NCBI GenBank assembly: GCA_015063535.1
Contig: SVTY01000004.1
Location: 1 to 64,000, forward strand
DNA: 64,000 bases
Source of the DNA: Oscillospiraceae bacterium
GTDB lineage: Bacteria > Bacillota > Clostridia > Oscillospirales > CAG-272
Direction of reading: 5' to 3'
In this document: piece by piece, positions 60,248 through 64,000 of the stretch
How the letters are laid out: every line of letters starts with the position of its first letter
Position numbering within the stretch: position 1 is the stretch's first letter
Made by a program: the position numbers and the translations under genes
Notes under the pieces: generated by a model
Database searches by the model: none
What the model saw: the letters and a program-made list of their open reading frames with translations, nothing else
Told to the model about the DNA's origin: nothing

Positions 60248-60673
60248 ATGAAGGAGACACAATCACACGGAGGGCAACCGCAGGGGGGAGGTCCGTCCTG
60301 TCCTGTCCGTCCCGCATTTGGGGAGAAGCAGGCAGAAATACGGGAGAGGATGCAGCTGGGCACTTTTTCCCTTCGGGACAGAGCCTTAGCGGCGGAGCTT
60401 TGCTCGGTGATCGCCGAGGTATATACGTTGGCAGAGAGCGGAGAAGGAATGGTACGCATAGAGGGGATACCGATCCCCTTCGGATTGGTCAGGGATATCT
60501 ATGAGTTTCTCACACCCGCCCATCTGGAGCATGTGATCGGACGGTATCGGCAGGTGGTGATCCCCATTCGCAATCCCAAGGCGTATCTGCGAACGGCACT
60601 GTACAATGCGGTGTTCGAGCTGGAGCACAGTGAGGAGAACGAATTTCAAAGCGACGGAGGGAGCGGGCGATGA
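60248..60673 (+). CDS. Replication-associated protein (C-terminal fragment resembling Firmicutes replication initiators)
   Basis: PIRNPKAYLRTALYNAVFELE motif. Confidence 0.5.
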   Translation: MKETQSHGGQPQGGGPSCPVRPAFGEKQAEIRERMQLGTFSLRDRALAAELCSVIAEVYTLAESGEGMVRIEGIPIPFGLVRDIYEFLTPAHLEHVIGRYRQVVIPIRNPKAYLRTALYNAVFELEHSEENEFQSDGGSGR

Positions 60674-61560
60674 TCCGAGAACAGCACATCAAGTCGGGCA
60701 AGCTGCTGGAGGTGAAATTTTACCCGGTCTTTTCCGACGGTACTCCCATCCCGAGGGGACCGAAGAAAAAGCTTTCGACCAAGGCGCAGAAGGACTACAA
60801 CGACCGACAGGCGATCAAATCCTTCGTTCGCCTGGTCAATGCCAATTTCGGAGAGAGCGATCTGCTGGCGCATCTGACCTACACGGTGGGACAAGCTCCC
60901 GAGACAGAGGCAGAGGCACGGCGGGATATGGCAAATTACATACGCAGGATCAAGACCTTGCGGGCATCGCATCTGAAGCGGGTGGAGGAAAAGCTGAAGA
61001 GGACGCCGAAGGATGAGGGGCTGAGGGCGCAAAGGAAATACCTGAGCGCCCCTTTTAAATACGCATACGGCGTGGAGACGGTGGAGTATAAGAGCGGAGC
61101 CAAGAAGGGACAGCGGAACTTTCACTTTCACCTGTTCATGACAGGTTGGGGCGGACGGGATCGAGACGAAGCAGAGAAGCTGTGGACGAAGGGAGAGCGG
61201 TGCAACTGCGACCGCTTCCGTCCCCGCACGTTTGGCCCAGAGGCGGCGGCAAAGTATGTGGCGAAATCCCCGGCAGGGGTACGTCGCTTTTCCTGCTCCA
61301 AGAATTTGGACAAGCCTGTGGCCGAGCCTCCCAAGGACGGCAAGGTCTCGGTAAGAGAGGTGGAGCGGATGGTGAAGCAGAGAAGCGAGGATCGGAGCTA
61401 TTGGGAGCGGCGTCACGGTGGCTATGAATTTCTCGGCTTCGAAAAGCCACCCGAGGAGTGCTATAACGAGTACAACGGCTATTACTATCTAACCGTCAAG
61501 CTCTACAAAAAGGACAAGCCGCCGAACCGAAACAAGACAGAAATCAAGCGGCACAGATAG
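60670..61560 (+). CDS. HUH-type rolling-circle Rep-like protein
   Basis: RNFHFHLFMTGWGG (H-U-H) and AAKYVAKSP (YxxK-like) motifs. Confidence 0.7.
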   Translation: MIREQHIKSGKLLEVKFYPVFSDGTPIPRGPKKKLSTKAQKDYNDRQAIKSFVRLVNANFGESDLLAHLTYTVGQAPETEAEARRDMANYIRRIKTLRASHLKRVEEKLKRTPKDEGLRAQRKYLSAPFKYAYGVETVEYKSGAKKGQRNFHFHLFMTGWGGRDRDEAEKLWTKGERCNCDRFRPRTFGPEAAAKYVAKSPAGVRRFSCSKNLDKPVAEPPKDGKVSVREVERMVKQRSEDRSYWERRHGGYEFLGFEKPPEECYNEYNGYYYLTVKLYKKDKPPNRNKTEIKRHR

Positions 61561-61738
61561 GAAACGCACGGAAGAAAAGTTTTATACCACAAGCCTTTTG
61601 AAATATAGGGAAAACCCCTTGTATTTTCCCGACAAACGTGCTAAAGTGTAGGTAACAAAAGCAATCGTCGAAGCTCGACGGAAAAACGCACAGGCGGAGG
61701 CGCACGTGCGTGCGGAAGGGAAAACAGAGAGGGAAAGC

Positions 61739-62230
61739 ATGGCAAGAGGGCAGAAATACAGCGAGGAGATCCGAGAGAGGGCGTTTGCGCTGATAGCGGC
61801 GGGAGAAAGCTGTTCTGCCGTTGCCCGAACGCTGGGGATCCCGAGAACAACGCTGAAGGGCTGGCAGGACAGTCAGAGCACCGAGGAAAAGGAAAGTCGG
61901 GAGGAGCTGCACCGCCGCCACAAGGAGCGGTTTGCGGAGGATGCATGGCAGACCATTCATTTCGGCAACGAGATCCTGACACGGAGATTTGAGCGTGCCG
62001 CCCGCAATGAGCGGGAGATGGATCGTCTGCTGGAGGCATTCCTGGCAAGCGCAGAGACGCTCAGCGCCGAACAGCTCAAGGCTCTGCTGAAAAAATTCGG
62101 CGAGCTTCAGCTGATGGACGTGGGTAAGGTCGCCGTGGTGATGGGAACGCTCTACGATAAGCAAGCGCTGATCGCCAAGGAAGCCACTGCCAGAGTGGAG
62201 CTTGCCGAGCTGAAATTCGAGGAGCTGTGA
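61739..62230 (+). CDS. Phage terminase small subunit (HTH)
   Basis: EIRERAFALIAAGESCSAVARTLGIPRTTLKGW; directly upstream of large terminase. Confidence 0.75.
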   Translation: MARGQKYSEEIRERAFALIAAGESCSAVARTLGIPRTTLKGWQDSQSTEEKESREELHRRHKERFAEDAWQTIHFGNEILTRRFERAARNEREMDRLLEAFLASAETLSAEQLKALLKKFGELQLMDVGKVAVVMGTLYDKQALIAKEATARVELAELKFEEL

Positions 62231-64000
62231 TGGCACTGACGTTGGAAGAGATCGTTGCCAAGCGGAAGGATCGATGGGAGAGCCTGCGGGATATCGAATA
62301 CGACCGACGGCTGACCCGTGCGGCAGTAAAGGAAATTCTGCAAAATAAGGAGCTTCGGGATATCGTTACCCGCAAGCCCTATCTGCTCATTGAGGTTGCC
62401 TTCAGCGTGGTGGATAAGGAAAAGCATACGGTACCGTTTTTTCTCAACGAGGTACAACGGGATTTTCTTGCCGAGCTGGAGCAAAGAGGGACGGACAAGC
62501 CGTACTTTATCCTGAAGGGACGGCAACAGGGCTTTACCACTCTGATCACCGCCATACAGCTTGCCTGTTCGGTGGTACAAAAGAATTTTTCGGGCTTTAC
62601 GATTGCCCATCGGAGGGACAGCACCAAGGCGATCTTCAATGACAGGGCGCGGGTGGTGTATCAACGCCTGCCCGATCAGCTGAAGCCACATGAGAAATAC
62701 AATTCGGCGGACGAGCTGTTCTTCGACCGTCTCAATTCCTCATGGCGGGTCGAGACGGCATCGGAGGATGTGGCAAGAGGGATGACCCTGAATTTCGTCC
62801 ACCTGTCCGAGGCGGCATTTTACAGCTGTGATTTTTCCCTCTTGCAGGCATCGGTGGGTGAGGCGGCGGCAGCGGGAGCGGCGGTGATCTACGAAACGAC
62901 GGCGAACGGCTTCAACCATGCCAAGGAGCTGTGGGATAGCGGCGCCTGTCATACGCTGTTTTACGGCTGGTGGCGGACGGCGGAATACCGCAGACAAGAT
63001 GCGCCTCCTGCCGAGGCGGTCGATGGGTGGCTTGCCGAGAGACTGCGGCTTCTTGCCGAGCGGGGGCTGGATGAGGCGCAACGGAATTGGTATGCGCACA
63101 AGTACGCCTCGTATCTCGATAAAAGTCTGATACGGCAGGAATATCCCTGTACGCCGGAGGAAGCCTTCCTTTCGGGCGGAGAGTGTATTTTCGACAAGGA
63201 GGCGATCCAGTCTTGGCTTCTGCGGCTGGAGCAAAAGCCGAAGGGGCGGACGGGATATTTTACTTACAAGAAAACGGGCAGGGAGATCCGCAATTCGGCG
63301 GGCGAGACGGTGGATGTGGAATGGAGCCTGACCGATATCGCCTTTGTTGAGGACAAAAACGGATATATCACCCTGCATGAGGAGCCCCGTATCAAGAAAA
63401 ACGGAGAGGGGCAGACGGTCGCACTGGCACCGTATACCCTTGGCGGCGATACGGCGGGGAGCGGTACCGACTATTTTACGGGCAAGGTGGTGTGCAGTCT
63501 CGACCGCAAAACGGCGGCAACGCTCCGTAAGCAACGGATGGATGAGGATCTGTATGCCGAGCAGATGTACTGTCTCGGCAAGTACTACCACGATGCCCTC
63601 ATCGGAATCGAGACCAATTACAGCCGTCAGCCCACCCGCCTGCTGGCATCGGTCTACCGCTATCCCCATCTGTATCTGAGGGAGCGGTTAGATCGGCTGT
63701 GCGAAACAGTAGAGCAGGTACCTGGCTTTGAGACGACCGCCAAAACAAAGCCCGTCATTATCGGGGAATTGGTCGCCGAAATGCGGGAGGATGTAACCCT
63801 TGAGTGTGACAGGGAGACCCTGAAGGAAATGACGGTCTTTGTCAAGAAGGACAACGGCCGCATGGAGGCGGTTCAGGGCATGCACGACGATCTTGTGATG
63901 GCGCTTGCCATTGCGCATTTTATCGGAACGCAGCAGAGACGGACATGGATCCCCGCCGATACGGGAGAGAAGGATTTTATTACCCGCAATTTCTCGGAAG
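62230..64000 (+). CDS. Phage terminase large subunit (partial, runs off window)
   Basis: MALTLEEIVAKRKDRW...FILKGRQQGFTTL Walker A-like, NFVHLSEAAFY Walker B; absent from ORF list because no stop before the end. Confidence 0.85.
   Translation, partial: MALTLEEIVAKRKDRWESLRDIEYDRRLTRAAVKEILQNKELRDIVTRKPYLLIEVAFSVVDKEKHTVPFFLNEVQRDFLAELEQRGTDKPYFILKGRQQGFTTLITAIQLACSVVQKNFSGFTIAHRRDSTKAIFNDRARVVYQRLPDQLKPHEKYNSADELFFDRLNSSWRVETASEDVARGMTLNFVHLSEAAFYSCDFSLLQASVGEAAAAGAAVIYETTANGFNHAKELWDSGACHTLFYGWWRTAEYRRQDAPPAEAVDGWLAERLRLLAERGLDEAQRNWYAHKYASYLDKSLIRQEYPCTPEEAFLSGGECIFDKEAIQSWLLRLEQKPKGRTGYFTYKKTGREIRNSAGETVDVEWSLTDIAFVEDKNGYITLHEEPRIKKNGEGQTVALAPYTLGGDTAGSGTDYFTGKVVCSLDRKTAATLRKQRMDEDLYAEQMYCLGKYYHDALIGIETNYSRQPTRLLASVYRYPHLYLRERLDRLCETVEQVPGFETTAKTKPVIIGELVAEMREDVTLECDRETLKEMTVFVKKDNGRMEAVQGMHDDLVMALAIAHFIGTQQRRTWIPADTGEKDFITRNFSE

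Larger units (their letters stand above)
50891..64000. mobile_element. Serine-integrase prophage / integrative element (left part; right end outside window)
   Basis: Split host gene; large serine recombinase at edge; ImmA/IrrE, XRE, early genes, terminase small and large. Confidence 0.9.

Noticed and set aside
62740-63669. 309-aa minus-strand ORF at the window end
   Set aside because: Antisense to the terminase large subunit, which reads open on plus from 62230 to the end.

Overview
The window is a Clostridia/Oscillospirales-like, spore-former-type chromosome segment (about 1-50,890). Its right end (about 50,891 to beyond 64,000) is the left part of a serine-integrase prophage or integrative element that interrupts a P-type Ca2+-ATPase gene at its conserved AVPEG(LP) motif. 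Chromosomal content: secreted lipoproteins and a GLUG-like surface protein; a PHP phosphoesterase; a truncated GNAT gene next to the 3' half of a tRNA-Pro(CGG); a complete V-type ATPase operon in the order known for Enterococcus hirae ntpFIKECGABD; an EF-G-like GTPase; type II pantothenate kinase; a NagD-like HAD; RqcH; AraC, Gfo/Idh and NahK-like genes; two tandem tiny hydrophobic peptide genes; pgk and tpiA separated by an array of hairpins; rbfA and an NrnA-like DHH; spoIIAA-spoIIAB-sigF; rsmA; tRNA-Thr(CGT) plus a structured tRNA-Thr-like relic; metG, gpsA, tatD; and a VanY-type carboxypeptidase. Element content: a large serine recombinase, ImmA/IrrE protease, an UPF1/DNA2-like SF1 helicase placed inside the lysogeny module, an XRE repressor with an 18-bp palindromic operator inside a consensus promoter, an independently promoted DUF4145-like reverse-strand unit, small early genes, a promoter-plus-terminator sRNA candidate, an HUH-type Rep-like protein, and small and large terminase. 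The best candidates for undescribed biology are the SF1-helicase and DUF4145-like cargo units, the tandem hydrophobic peptides, the element-end promoters and small RNA, and the tRNA-Thr-like structured RNA. All calls come from reading the sequence; no database search was run.
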